NCBI GenBank assembly: GCA_947624405.1
Contig: CANQKB010000078.1
Span: forward strand, 1-6,331
Direction: 5' to 3'
DNA from: an uncultured Clostridia bacterium
GTDB taxonomy: Bacteria; Bacillota; Clostridia; TANB77; CAG-508
DNA length: 6,331 nt
Below, piece after piece: positions 1-6,284 of the stretch (position 1 is the first letter of the stretch; each line of letters opens with the position of its first letter). The notes beneath the pieces were generated by a model. It did no database searches and had not been told where the DNA came from. It saw only the letters and a program-made list of their open reading frames with translations. The position numbers were made by a program, and so were the translations under genes.

Positions 1-2
1 AA

Positions 3-800
3 ATGGCAGTAGTTGCAATGAAACAATTACTTGAAGCAGGTGTTCATTTTGGACATCAAACAAGAAGATGGGATCCAGATATGGCAGAATACATTTATCA
101 AGCTAGAAATGGTATCCACATTATCGATTTACAAAAAACATCAAAAAAGATTGACGAAGCATATGCTTTCGTTAAAGAACAAGTTGAAGAAGGAGCTACA
201 GTTCTATTTGTTGGAACAAAGAAACAAGCACAAGAATGTATGAAAGAAGCAGCAATATCTTGTGGAATGTTCTATGTAGACCAAAGATGGTTAGGTGGAA
301 TGCTAACAAACTTTGGAACAATTAGACAAAGAGTTCAAAGACTTAAAAAATTAGAGGCAATGCAAGAAGATGGTACATTTGATATATTGCCTAAAAAAGA
401 AGTAATGGAATTAAAGAAAGAAATGGAAAAACTTGAGAAAAACCTTGGTGGAATTAAAGAAATGGAAGAATTACCAGGTGTTATATTCATAGTTGATCCT
501 AAAAAAGAAAGAACAGCTATATTGGAAGCTAAAAAGCTTAAAATTCCAGTAGTTGGTTTAGTTGATACAAATTGTAGTCCAAAAGACATTGATTATCCAA
601 TTCCAGGAAATGATGATGCAATTCGTTCAGTTAAGCTTATAGCAACAGTTATAGCAAATAGTGTTATAGAAGGTAAACAAGGAGAAGTATTAAGCTTAGA
701 TGAATCAGAAGAAGAAGAAACTACTTCAGAAGAAACAGACGAAGTAAAAGATATCGAAGAAGTAGTTGCTGAATCAGAAGAAGAAAAGACAGAAGAATAA
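3..800 (+). CDS. rpsB: 30S ribosomal protein S2
   Basis: Encodes S2 (265 aa), a late-binding protein of the 30S subunit that sits between head and body and helps hold S1. The N-terminus MKQLLEAGVHFGHQTRRW (residues 6-23) is the S2 signature. Other family blocks are NGIHIIDLQKT (36-46), GTKKQAQ (71-77), DQRWLGGMLTNF (93-104), the coiled-coil insertion rich in Lys/Glu (about 107-155), the DPKKER segment (165-170), and VDTNCSPKDIDYPIPGNDDA (187-206). The ATG at 3 is chosen because MAVVAMKQLL matches the usual start; its ribosome-binding site lies before the window. From residue 231 on there is an acidic tail with 19 Asp/Glu in 35 residues, making the protein somewhat longer than compact S2 versions. 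Such acidic ends are common and variable in the family. It is the first gene of an rpsB-tsf pair, 22 nt before tsf. The identification is certain. Confidence 0.99.
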   Translation: MAVVAMKQLLEAGVHFGHQTRRWDPDMAEYIYQARNGIHIIDLQKTSKKIDEAYAFVKEQVEEGATVLFVGTKKQAQECMKEAAISCGMFYVDQRWLGGMLTNFGTIRQRVQRLKKLEAMQEDGTFDILPKKEVMELKKEMEKLEKNLGGIKEMEELPGVIFIVDPKKERTAILEAKKLKIPVVGLVDTNCSPKDIDYPIPGNDDAIRSVKLIATVIANSVIEGKQGEVLSLDESEEEETTSEETDEVKDIEEVVAESEEEKTEE

Positions 801-809
801 TTTTTGAAT

Positions 810-815
810 GGGAGG
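810..815 (+). promoter_or_regulatory. Shine-Dalgarno site of tsf (decides the start)
   Basis: GGGAGG lies 7 nt before the ATG at 823, an ideal spacing. The in-frame ATG at 808 overlaps this site and has no Shine-Dalgarno site of its own, so the site fixes the tsf start at 823. Confidence 0.9.
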
Positions 816-822
816 AATAGAA

Positions 823-1704
823 ATGGTTACTGCAAGCTTAGTTAAAGAATTAAGAGAAAAAACAGGTGCAGGAATGATGGACTGCAAAAAGGTTTTAACA
901 GAAACTGATGGAGATATGGAAAAAGCAGCTGAGTTATTACGTGAAAGAGGAATTACAAAAGCTGCAAAAAAATCAAGTAGAATAGCTGCTGAAGGTATTG
1001 TTACAGCATATGTTGCTGATGACAAGAAAACAGGAGCAGTTCTTGAAGTTAATGCTGAAACAGATTTCGTTGCAAAAAATCAAGAATTTAAAGATTTTGC
1101 AAACAATTTAGTTAAACAAGTAGCTTTAAATAATCCAAAGGATGTTGAAGAACTACTTGCACAAAAATATATTCAAGATGAGACAAAGACAGTATCAGAA
1201 GTTTTAACTGATAAGATTGCTACAATTGGTGAAAATATGTCTATTAGAAGATTTGTTAGATTTACATCTAATGGACTTATTCAACAATATATTCATGGAG
1301 AAGGAAAAATAGGAGTACTTGTTTCTATGGAAAATGGAAATGAAGAAGTTGCAAAAGACATTTGTATGCAAGTTGCAGCAGCTCGTCCAGAATATTTAGA
1401 TAGAAATGCTGTACCACAAGAACGTGTTGAAAAAGAAATGGAAATTTTAAAAGCACAAGCTATGAATGAAGGTAAACCTGCAGAAATAGCTGAAAAAATG
1501 GTACAAGGTAGAATTGGAAAATTCTATGGAGAAATTTGTTTAGTGGATCAACCATTCGTTAAAGATCCAAATATGAAAGTTTCTGATTTGCTTTCTTCAA
1601 AAGGTGCAGAAGTTATTGAATTTGCTAGAATTGAAAAAGGTGAAGGGCTTGAAAAGAAAGAAGAAAACTTTGCTGAAGAAGTTGCAAAACAGATTAATGG
1701 ATAA
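823..1704 (+). CDS. tsf: Translation elongation factor Ts
   Basis: Encodes EF-Ts (293 aa), the cytoplasmic guanine-nucleotide exchange factor that releases GDP from EF-Tu. Residues 1-50 form the UBA-like N-terminal domain that contacts EF-Tu, with LVKELREKTGAGMMDCKKVL (6-25) as the family signature. The motif TDFVAKN (80-86), whose Asp-Phe pair is inserted into EF-Tu near the magnesium site, is intact. The dimerisation core follows, with the ARPEYL segment at 187-192. The C-terminal helical module is near 235-293 and ends NFAEEVAKQING. Length fits the usual range of about 280-310. A longer reading from ATG 808 would add MGGIE, but those codons are the Shine-Dalgarno region, so 823 is preferred. 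It is probably cotranscribed with rpsB (22-nt gap, no terminator between them) and ends 2 nt before an intrinsic terminator. Confidence 0.98.
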   Translation: MVTASLVKELREKTGAGMMDCKKVLTETDGDMEKAAELLRERGITKAAKKSSRIAAEGIVTAYVADDKKTGAVLEVNAETDFVAKNQEFKDFANNLVKQVALNNPKDVEELLAQKYIQDETKTVSEVLTDKIATIGENMSIRRFVRFTSNGLIQQYIHGEGKIGVLVSMENGNEEVAKDICMQVAAARPEYLDRNAVPQERVEKEMEILKAQAMNEGKPAEIAEKMVQGRIGKFYGEICLVDQPFVKDPNMKVSDLLSSKGAEVIEFARIEKGEGLEKKEENFAEEVAKQING

Positions 1705-1706
1705 TT

Positions 1707-1738
1707 AAAAAAAGGGCTTTTTAAAAGCCCTTTTTTTT
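1707..1738 (+). terminator. Intrinsic terminator of the rpsB-tsf operon
   Basis: The order is A7 (1707-1713), GGGC (1714-1717), T5 (1718-1722), A4 (1723-1726), GCCC (1727-1730), T8 (1731-1738). The GGGC/GCCC core is extended by A-T pairs on both sides, giving a stable hairpin followed by a U-run. It starts 2 nt after the tsf stop. Because the A-tract on the left mirrors the T-run on the right, the element could also work on the minus strand, although no minus-strand gene is seen nearby. Confidence 0.93.
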
Positions 1739-1795
1739 CGAGAGCATTTATTTTAAGATTAAAGTTATACCTTAGAAAGGAATGAAAAATATAAT
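1739..1795 (+). promoter_or_regulatory. carA upstream region with ribosome-binding site
   Basis: These 57 nt separate the tsf terminator from carA. A Shine-Dalgarno-like AGAAAGG at 1774-1780 lies 15 nt before the carA ATG, longer than the usual 5-10 nt. For a promoter, TAAGAT (1754-1759) could be a -10 element, but 17 nt upstream there is only the T-run of the terminator, so the -35 is poor. TATACC (1766-1771) is another -10-like hexamer, but transcription from it would begin close to or inside the ribosome-binding site. There is no room for a PyrR-type attenuator or a long riboswitch leader. carA is therefore transcribed either from a weak promoter overlapping the terminator or by read-through; the sequence does not settle which. 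Confidence 0.4.
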
Positions 1796-2860
1796 ATGAA
1801 AGGTTATCTAGTACTAGAAAATGGAAAAATATTTGAAGGTGAGCGTATTGGAGCAAATAAGGATACATGCTTAGAAGTAGTTTTTAATACATCAATGTCT
1901 GGATATTTAAAAGTTTTTACAGACCCCTCATATGCATCACAAGGTGTTGTTATGACATATCCATTAATTGGAAATTATGGTGTTATAACAGAGGATATGG
2001 AATCAAAAAAGATATGGGTAAGTGCTATATTTATCCATGAACTCGCAGAGATAGCAAGTAATTTTAGAAAAGAAATGGATTTAGAGGAATATTTGATTCA
2101 AAATGATGTACCAGGATTAAAAGGTGTTAATACAAGAGAACTTACAAAGCTACTTAGAAATAGTGGAACTATGAGAGGAAAAATTACAAGTGATATTTCT
2201 AATAAAGATGAAATAATTAAGGAAATTAAATTGTTTAATCCAAAGAATTTAGTAGGTATGGTTTCTACTAAAAGACCATATGTGACAGGAGAAGGAGATA
2301 TCAAAATTGCACTTTTAAATTTTGGTTGCAAAGAAAATATTATAAGAGAATTAGTAAAGAGAAATTGCACTGTTTACGTGTATCCACAAGATGCAACGTG
2401 TGAAATGATTTTAGAAGAAAATCCAGATGGCATAGTTCTTTCAAATGGCCCAGGAAATCCAGAAGATTGCGAGATAGCAATTCAAACTGTAAAAAAACTA
2501 TATGAAACGAATACGCCAATTTTGGGAATATGTTTGGGGCATCAATTGATGGCACTTGCAACAGGAGCTAAGACTGCTAGGCTAAAATATGGACATAGAG
2601 GACCAAATCATCCTGTAAAAGATTTAAAAACAGGAAAAGTTTATATTACTTCGCAAAATCATGGATATTATGTTAAAGAAGATACAGTAGATTCAAAAAT
2701 TGCAGAAGTGTCTCATATTAATTTAAATGATGGAACTGTTGAAGGACTAAGGTATAAGAATAAAAAGATTATAACTGTACAATTTCATCCTGAAGCTTGT
2801 CCAGGACCTGAAGATACTGCGTGTCTTTTTGATGAGTTTTTGCAGTCGCTTGTAGTATAA
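1796..2860 (+). CDS. carA: Carbamoyl-phosphate synthase small (glutaminase) subunit
   Basis: Encodes CarA (354 aa), which hydrolyses glutamine and passes ammonia through a tunnel to CarB for carbamoyl-phosphate synthesis (pyrimidines and arginine). The N-terminal CPSase small-chain domain (about 1-165) opens with MKGYLVLENGKIFEGE and carries NTSMSGY (31-37) and TDPSY (42-46). The class I glutamine amidotransferase domain (about 169-350) has SNGPGNPED (216-224) and the nucleophile elbow LGICLGHQ with catalytic Cys246. The partner residues are His331 and Glu333 in QFHPEA. The glutamine-binding segment QNHG is at 287-290. Length is close to the usual 350-380. The start at 1796 is supported by the conserved N-terminus and by an upstream in-frame stop at 1760 with no other start between. 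The ribosome-binding-site spacing is long (15 nt). carB follows, but only after 152 nt, whereas the two genes are often adjacent or overlapping. Confidence 0.98.
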   Translation: MKGYLVLENGKIFEGERIGANKDTCLEVVFNTSMSGYLKVFTDPSYASQGVVMTYPLIGNYGVITEDMESKKIWVSAIFIHELAEIASNFRKEMDLEEYLIQNDVPGLKGVNTRELTKLLRNSGTMRGKITSDISNKDEIIKEIKLFNPKNLVGMVSTKRPYVTGEGDIKIALLNFGCKENIIRELVKRNCTVYVYPQDATCEMILEENPDGIVLSNGPGNPEDCEIAIQTVKKLYETNTPILGICLGHQLMALATGAKTARLKYGHRGPNHPVKDLKTGKVYITSQNHGYYVKEDTVDSKIAEVSHINLNDGTVEGLRYKNKKIITVQFHPEACPGPEDTACLFDEFLQSLVV

Positions 2861-2951
2861 AGGATTGTTCAAGCAATATGGCTGTTAAAAGCTAGAAAAG
2901 TGTAAAAATTACCACAGATAAATAAATTGTAAGAAAAATAATAAATAGAGA
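2861..2951 (+). other. First part of the carA-carB spacer
   Basis: AT-rich sequence without a long ORF. There is a weak hairpin ATTGT/GCAAT (2864-2868 with 2873-2877, one G-U pair, loop TCAA) directly after carA. It has no following T-run, so it is not an intrinsic terminator. ATG 2878 opens only five codons (MAVKS, stop 2893-2895), preceded at 13 nt by AAAGGA that overlaps the carA stop; translation is possible but unsupported. TTGTAA (2927-2932) resembles a -35 element, but no matching -10 is found at 16-18 nt. The likeliest reading is that carB is cotranscribed with carA through this stretch. Confidence 0.5.
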
Positions 2952-2998
2952 GTTCGCATTGATGCCTGACAACACAAGATAGTTCTTATCGTGCGAAT
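2952..2998 (+). promoter_or_regulatory. Stem-loop just upstream of the carB ribosome-binding site; candidate cis-regulatory RNA
   Basis: The left arm GTTCGCAT (2952-2959) pairs with the right arm GTGCGAAT (2991-2998): six Watson-Crick pairs closed by a G-U at each end. After one bulged U (2960), GATG (2961-2964) pairs with TATC (2987-2990), giving a 12-bp stem in all. The 22-nt loop can fold AGA/TCT (2977-2979 with 2984-2986). The loop also holds CCT (2965-2967), complementary to AGG (3002-3004) in the carB ribosome-binding site, so a short pseudoknot that masks it is conceivable. A six-codon ORF (MPDNTR, 2962-2982) begins inside the stem. There is no T-run, so translational control is more plausible than termination. 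I do not recognise a known riboswitch class. The stem is seen in the sequence; regulation is inferred. Confidence 0.45.
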
Positions 2999-2999
2999 G

Positions 3000-3006
3000 A
3001 AAGGAG
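3000..3006 (+). promoter_or_regulatory. Shine-Dalgarno site of carB
   Basis: AAAGGAG lies 6 nt before the ATG at 3013, a near-ideal site. It begins 2 nt after the end of the stem-loop at 2952-2998, so folding of that element could affect ribosome access. An in-frame stop at 2998-3000 excludes an earlier carB start. Confidence 0.88.
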
Positions 3007-3012
3007 CAAAAA

Positions 3013-6000
3013 ATGCCAAAAAATAAAGAAATAAAAAAAGTACTAGTAATAGGCTCAGGACCAATCATCATAGGACAAGCTGCAGAGTTTGATTATGCAG
3101 GAACACAAGCGTGTGTAGAATTGAAAAAAGAAGGAATAAAGGTAATACTTGTAAATTCAAATCCAGCAACTATAATGACTGATAAAAATATGGCTGATAA
3201 GATATACATAGAACCTTTAACAGTAACAACAGTCAAGAAAATCATAGAAAAAGAAAAGCCAGATAGTATTTTACCAAATTTAGGTGGACAAACAGGGCTT
3301 AATATTGCAATGGAACTTGAAGAACAAGGATTTTTGAAAGAAAATAATGTACGTTTACTTGGAACATCACCAGAAGGAATAAAAAATGCAGAAGATAGAC
3401 AAGCTTTTAAAGATATGATGGAAAGCATTGGAGAACCGTGTATTGCAAGTAAAGTTGTAAATACAGTTGAAGATGCAGTAAGCTTTTCAAGAGAAATAGG
3501 ACTTCCTGTAATTGTAAGGCCTGCGTATACTTTAGGAGGAACAGGAGGAGGAATTGCATATACAGAAGAGCAACTTAGAGAAATCAGTTCAAATGGACTT
3601 CATTTATCAAGAGTATGTCAAGTTTTAATAGAAAAATGTATATCGGGTTGGAAAGAAATTGAATATGAAGTAATAAGAGATTCGACTGGAAATTGTATTA
3701 CAGTTTGTAATATGGAAAATATTAATCCTGTTGGAGTACATACAGGAGATAGCATCGTTGTTGCACCATCTCAAACCCTTGCAGATAGAGAGTATCAAAT
3801 GCTTAGAACATCGGCAATAAAAATAATTTCAGCACTTAAAATTGAAGGTGGATGTAATGTACAATTTGCTTTAAATCCAAATAGTTTTGAATATGCAGTA
3901 ATAGAAGTAAATCCAAGAGTTAGTAGGTCATCTGCTTTGGCTTCAAAGGCAACAGGTTATCCTATTGCAAAAGTTGCAACTAAAATTGCAATTGGTTATA
4001 CATTAGATGAAATAAAAAATGCGGTAACAGGCAAGACATATGCTTGTTTTGAACCTGTGCTTGATTATGTGGTTGTTAAGATACCAAAATGGCCATTTAA
4101 TAAATTTTTAACAGCAAGTAGAGAACTTGGTACACAAATGAAGGCAACAGGAGAAGTTATGGCTATTGCGGAAAATTTAGAAGCAGGTTTGATGAAAGCA
4201 ATACGTTCACTAGAAGAAAATGTGGATTGTTTGACTATTCAAAAATATGCAGGAGTTTCAGATGAACAAATGAGAGAAAGAATGAAGCACGTTGATAATG
4301 AAACTTTATGGGTTGTTGCAGAAAATTTAAGAAGAGGATTGACTGCTCAGCAAATACACGAAGCGACTACGATTGATACATTTTTTATAAGTAAAATTAA
4401 TAATTTAGTACAAATGGAAGAAGAGCTTAAAACGAAGAATTTAACAGTAGATATATTGAAAAAAGCAAAAAAATATGGCTTTACAGATGTGGTTATTTCT
4501 AGATTTACCAAAATATCTGTAGACCAAATTAAAAAAATGAGAAAAGAAAATAAAATTGAAGCAACATTTAAAATGGTTGATACGTGTGCAGCAGAATTTG
4601 ATGCAGAGACTCCATACTATTATTCAAGTTATGATGAAGGTAATGAGGCAGAGGATAAAACTAAAAAGAAAAAAATAGTAGTATTAGGATCTGGCCCAAT
4701 AAGAATAGGACAAGGAATAGAATTTGATTATTGTAGTGTACATTCAGTTTGGTCATTAAAACGTAAAGGATATGAAACTATAATTATAAATAACAATCCA
4801 GAAACAGTAAGCACAGATTTTGATATAGCAGACAAGCTATATTTTGAACCACTTACACCAGAAGATGTTGAAAATATTATAAATGTTGAAAAACCATATG
4901 GTGCAATTGTTCAATTTGGTGGACAAACAGCTATTAAATTAACAAGAGCGTTAAAAAATATGGGGGTTAAAATACTTGGTACTGCAGAGGAAGACATGGA
5001 TAGAGCAGAAGACAGAGAACTTTTTGATGAAGCGTTAAATAAATGTGGTATTTTAAGACCAAAGGGAAGCACAGTTTATACGGTTGAAGAAGCAATAAAA
5101 GTTGCAAATCAACTTGAATATCCAGTTTTGGTTAGACCTTCATATGTTCTTGGAGGACAGGGAATGGCGATTGCATATGATGATGCAGAAATAACTGAAT
5201 TTATAAATGAAATAAATAAAACTGTACAAGAACACCCAATTTTAGTAGATAAATACATGCTTGGAAAAGAACTTGAAGTAGATGCCATATGTGATGGAGA
5301 AGATATACTTATTCCAGGAATTATGGAACACCTTGAAAGAGCTGGTGTGCATTCAGGAGATAGTATTTCTGTTTATCCAACACAAAATATTGAAGAAAAG
5401 CATCAAGAAAAAATAATTGAGTATACAACTAGAATTGCTAAAGAATTAAATGTAATTGGTGTATTAAACATTCAGTTTATAATTAGCAAAGGAGAAGTAT
5501 ATATAATCGAGGTAAATCCTCGTTCTAGTAGAACCGTTCCGTATATTAGCAAAGTTACTAATTTACCAGTAATTGATATTGCAACAAGAGTTATTTTAGG
5601 CGAAAAATTGAAGGATATGGAATATGGTACAGGGATTTACAAAAAAAGTGAATATATAGCAATAAAAATGCCAGTTTTTTCTTTTGAAAAAATTAAAAAT
5701 GCTGATACAAGCTTAGGACCTGAAATGAAATCTACAGGAGAAGTTTTAGGAGTATCTAAGAATTTCTCAGATGCAATAGTGAAGGCATTTATTGCATCAG
5801 GTATAAATATTCCAAAATCAGGTAATGTGCTTATAACAGTTAGAGATAAAGATAAAGAAGAAATGTTACCTCTTGCAAAAAAATTATATAATAAAGGTTT
5901 TAAAATATATGCAACCAAAGGTACTGCAACTTTGCTTAAAAATAATGGAATTGAAACAAATGTAGTTGAAAAAATATGGGAAGGTGCAGAGAGTATACCA

Positions 6001-6213
6001 AATTTATTGCAATTAGGAAAAATAAACTTTATTATAAATACACCAACAAGAGGAAAGGAAGCAAATAGAGATGGATTTAAAATAAGGAGATTAGCTGCAG
6101 AGTCTAAAATTCCATGTTTTACTTCTTTAGATACAGCTAATGCTTTATATGATGCGATAGAGGATACTAAAACTGAAGAGGAATTAGAGATTGTTGATAT
6201 AACAGAGGTGTAG
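3013..6213 (+). CDS. carB: Carbamoyl-phosphate synthase large (synthetase) subunit
   Basis: Encodes CarB (1066 aa), which makes carbamoyl phosphate from bicarbonate, CarA-derived ammonia and two ATP. It has the family's duplicated architecture. The carboxy-phosphate half is at about 1-400, with GSGPIIIGQAAEFDYAGTQ (14-32) and metal-ligand residues Gln284, Glu298 and Asn300. An oligomerisation domain spans about 401-550. The carbamate-kinase half is at about 551-930, with GSGPIRIGQGIEFDY (559-573) and ligands Gln821, Glu833 and Asn835. The MGS-like allosteric domain is at about 935-1066. In that domain Thr968, Thr971, Lys987 and Asn1009 line up by eye with E. coli UMP-site residues Thr974, Thr977, Lys993 and Asn1015, so feedback by UMP is plausible. 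E. coli Thr1017 aligns with Pro1011. Length matches the single-chain bacterial enzyme (about 1060-1075), with no frameshift. The start is set by the ribosome-binding site at 3000-3006 and the conserved N-terminus. Confidence 0.99.
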   Translation: MPKNKEIKKVLVIGSGPIIIGQAAEFDYAGTQACVELKKEGIKVILVNSNPATIMTDKNMADKIYIEPLTVTTVKKIIEKEKPDSILPNLGGQTGLNIAMELEEQGFLKENNVRLLGTSPEGIKNAEDRQAFKDMMESIGEPCIASKVVNTVEDAVSFSREIGLPVIVRPAYTLGGTGGGIAYTEEQLREISSNGLHLSRVCQVLIEKCISGWKEIEYEVIRDSTGNCITVCNMENINPVGVHTGDSIVVAPSQTLADREYQMLRTSAIKIISALKIEGGCNVQFALNPNSFEYAVIEVNPRVSRSSALASKATGYPIAKVATKIAIGYTLDEIKNAVTGKTYACFEPVLDYVVVKIPKWPFNKFLTASRELGTQMKATGEVMAIAENLEAGLMKAIRSLEENVDCLTIQKYAGVSDEQMRERMKHVDNETLWVVAENLRRGLTAQQIHEATTIDTFFISKINNLVQMEEELKTKNLTVDILKKAKKYGFTDVVISRFTKISVDQIKKMRKENKIEATFKMVDTCAAEFDAETPYYYSSYDEGNEAEDKTKKKKIVVLGSGPIRIGQGIEFDYCSVHSVWSLKRKGYETIIINNNPETVSTDFDIADKLYFEPLTPEDVENIINVEKPYGAIVQFGGQTAIKLTRALKNMGVKILGTAEEDMDRAEDRELFDEALNKCGILRPKGSTVYTVEEAIKVANQLEYPVLVRPSYVLGGQGMAIAYDDAEITEFINEINKTVQEHPILVDKYMLGKELEVDAICDGEDILIPGIMEHLERAGVHSGDSISVYPTQNIEEKHQEKIIEYTTRIAKELNVIGVLNIQFIISKGEVYIIEVNPRSSRTVPYISKVTNLPVIDIATRVILGEKLKDMEYGTGIYKKSEYIAIKMPVFSFEKIKNADTSLGPEMKSTGEVLGVSKNFSDAIVKAFIASGINIPKSGNVLITVRDKDKEEMLPLAKKLYNKGFKIYATKGTATLLKNNGIETNVVEKIWEGAESIPNLLQLGKINFIINTPTRGKEANRDGFKIRRLAAESKIPCFTSLDTANALYDAIEDTKTEEELEIVDITEV

Positions 6214-6218
6214 AAATT

Positions 6219-6248
6219 TTGTTACAATTTAGCAATATTTAATATACT
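6219..6248 (+). promoter_or_regulatory. Possible sigma-A promoter downstream of carB
   Basis: TTGTTA (6219-6224; 4 of 6 matches to TTGACA) and TATACT (6243-6248; 5 of 6 to TATAAT) are separated by 18 nt and begin 6 nt after the carB stop. It would drive a gene beyond the right edge. Such matches arise easily in AT-rich DNA, so this is tentative. No convincing intrinsic terminator for carB is seen between 6214 and 6284. Confidence 0.3.
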
Positions 6249-6284
6249 TAATAGCAAAACCTGTAAAATAGTTGTTTTGAAATG

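Noticed and set aside
31..243. 70-codon ORF on + strand inside rpsB
   Set aside because: It lies out of frame within a clearly conserved ribosomal protein gene, and its translation has no recognisable features.
335..589. Minus-strand ORFs opposite rpsB, tsf, carA and carB (335-589, 774-1025, 1548-1868, 2098-2370, 2340-2561, 3093-3428, 5637-5918)
   Set aside because: They are antisense to conserved genes, resemble no family, and their Ser/Phe/Leu-rich composition is what reverse-reading AT-rich, Glu/Lys-rich genes gives.
1780..1802. ArgR operator (ARG box) overlapping the carA start
   Set aside because: TGAAAAATATAATAT has only loose resemblance to the TGAAT-N4-ATTCA palindrome and the second half-site is missing; AT-rich DNA gives such matches easily.
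2947..2960. AGAGAG at 2947-2952 as part of a PyrR-binding site
   Set aside because: The rest of the PyrR consensus does not follow (TTCGC instead of GCT-type sequence), and there is no antiterminator/terminator pair with a T-run.
3037..5900. Internal duplication in carB as a recent repeat
   Set aside because: The two halves (GSGP..GQ..EFDY blocks near residues 14 and 559; EVNPR near 298 and 833) are the ancient duplication typical of all CarB proteins, not a new repeat.
6214..6284. Terminator after carB (AAATT/AATTT dyad at 6214-6230, CAAAAC/GTTTTG at 6255-6279)
   Set aside because: The stems are short and entirely or mostly A-T, without a proper T-run after them, so they cannot be supported as intrinsic terminators.
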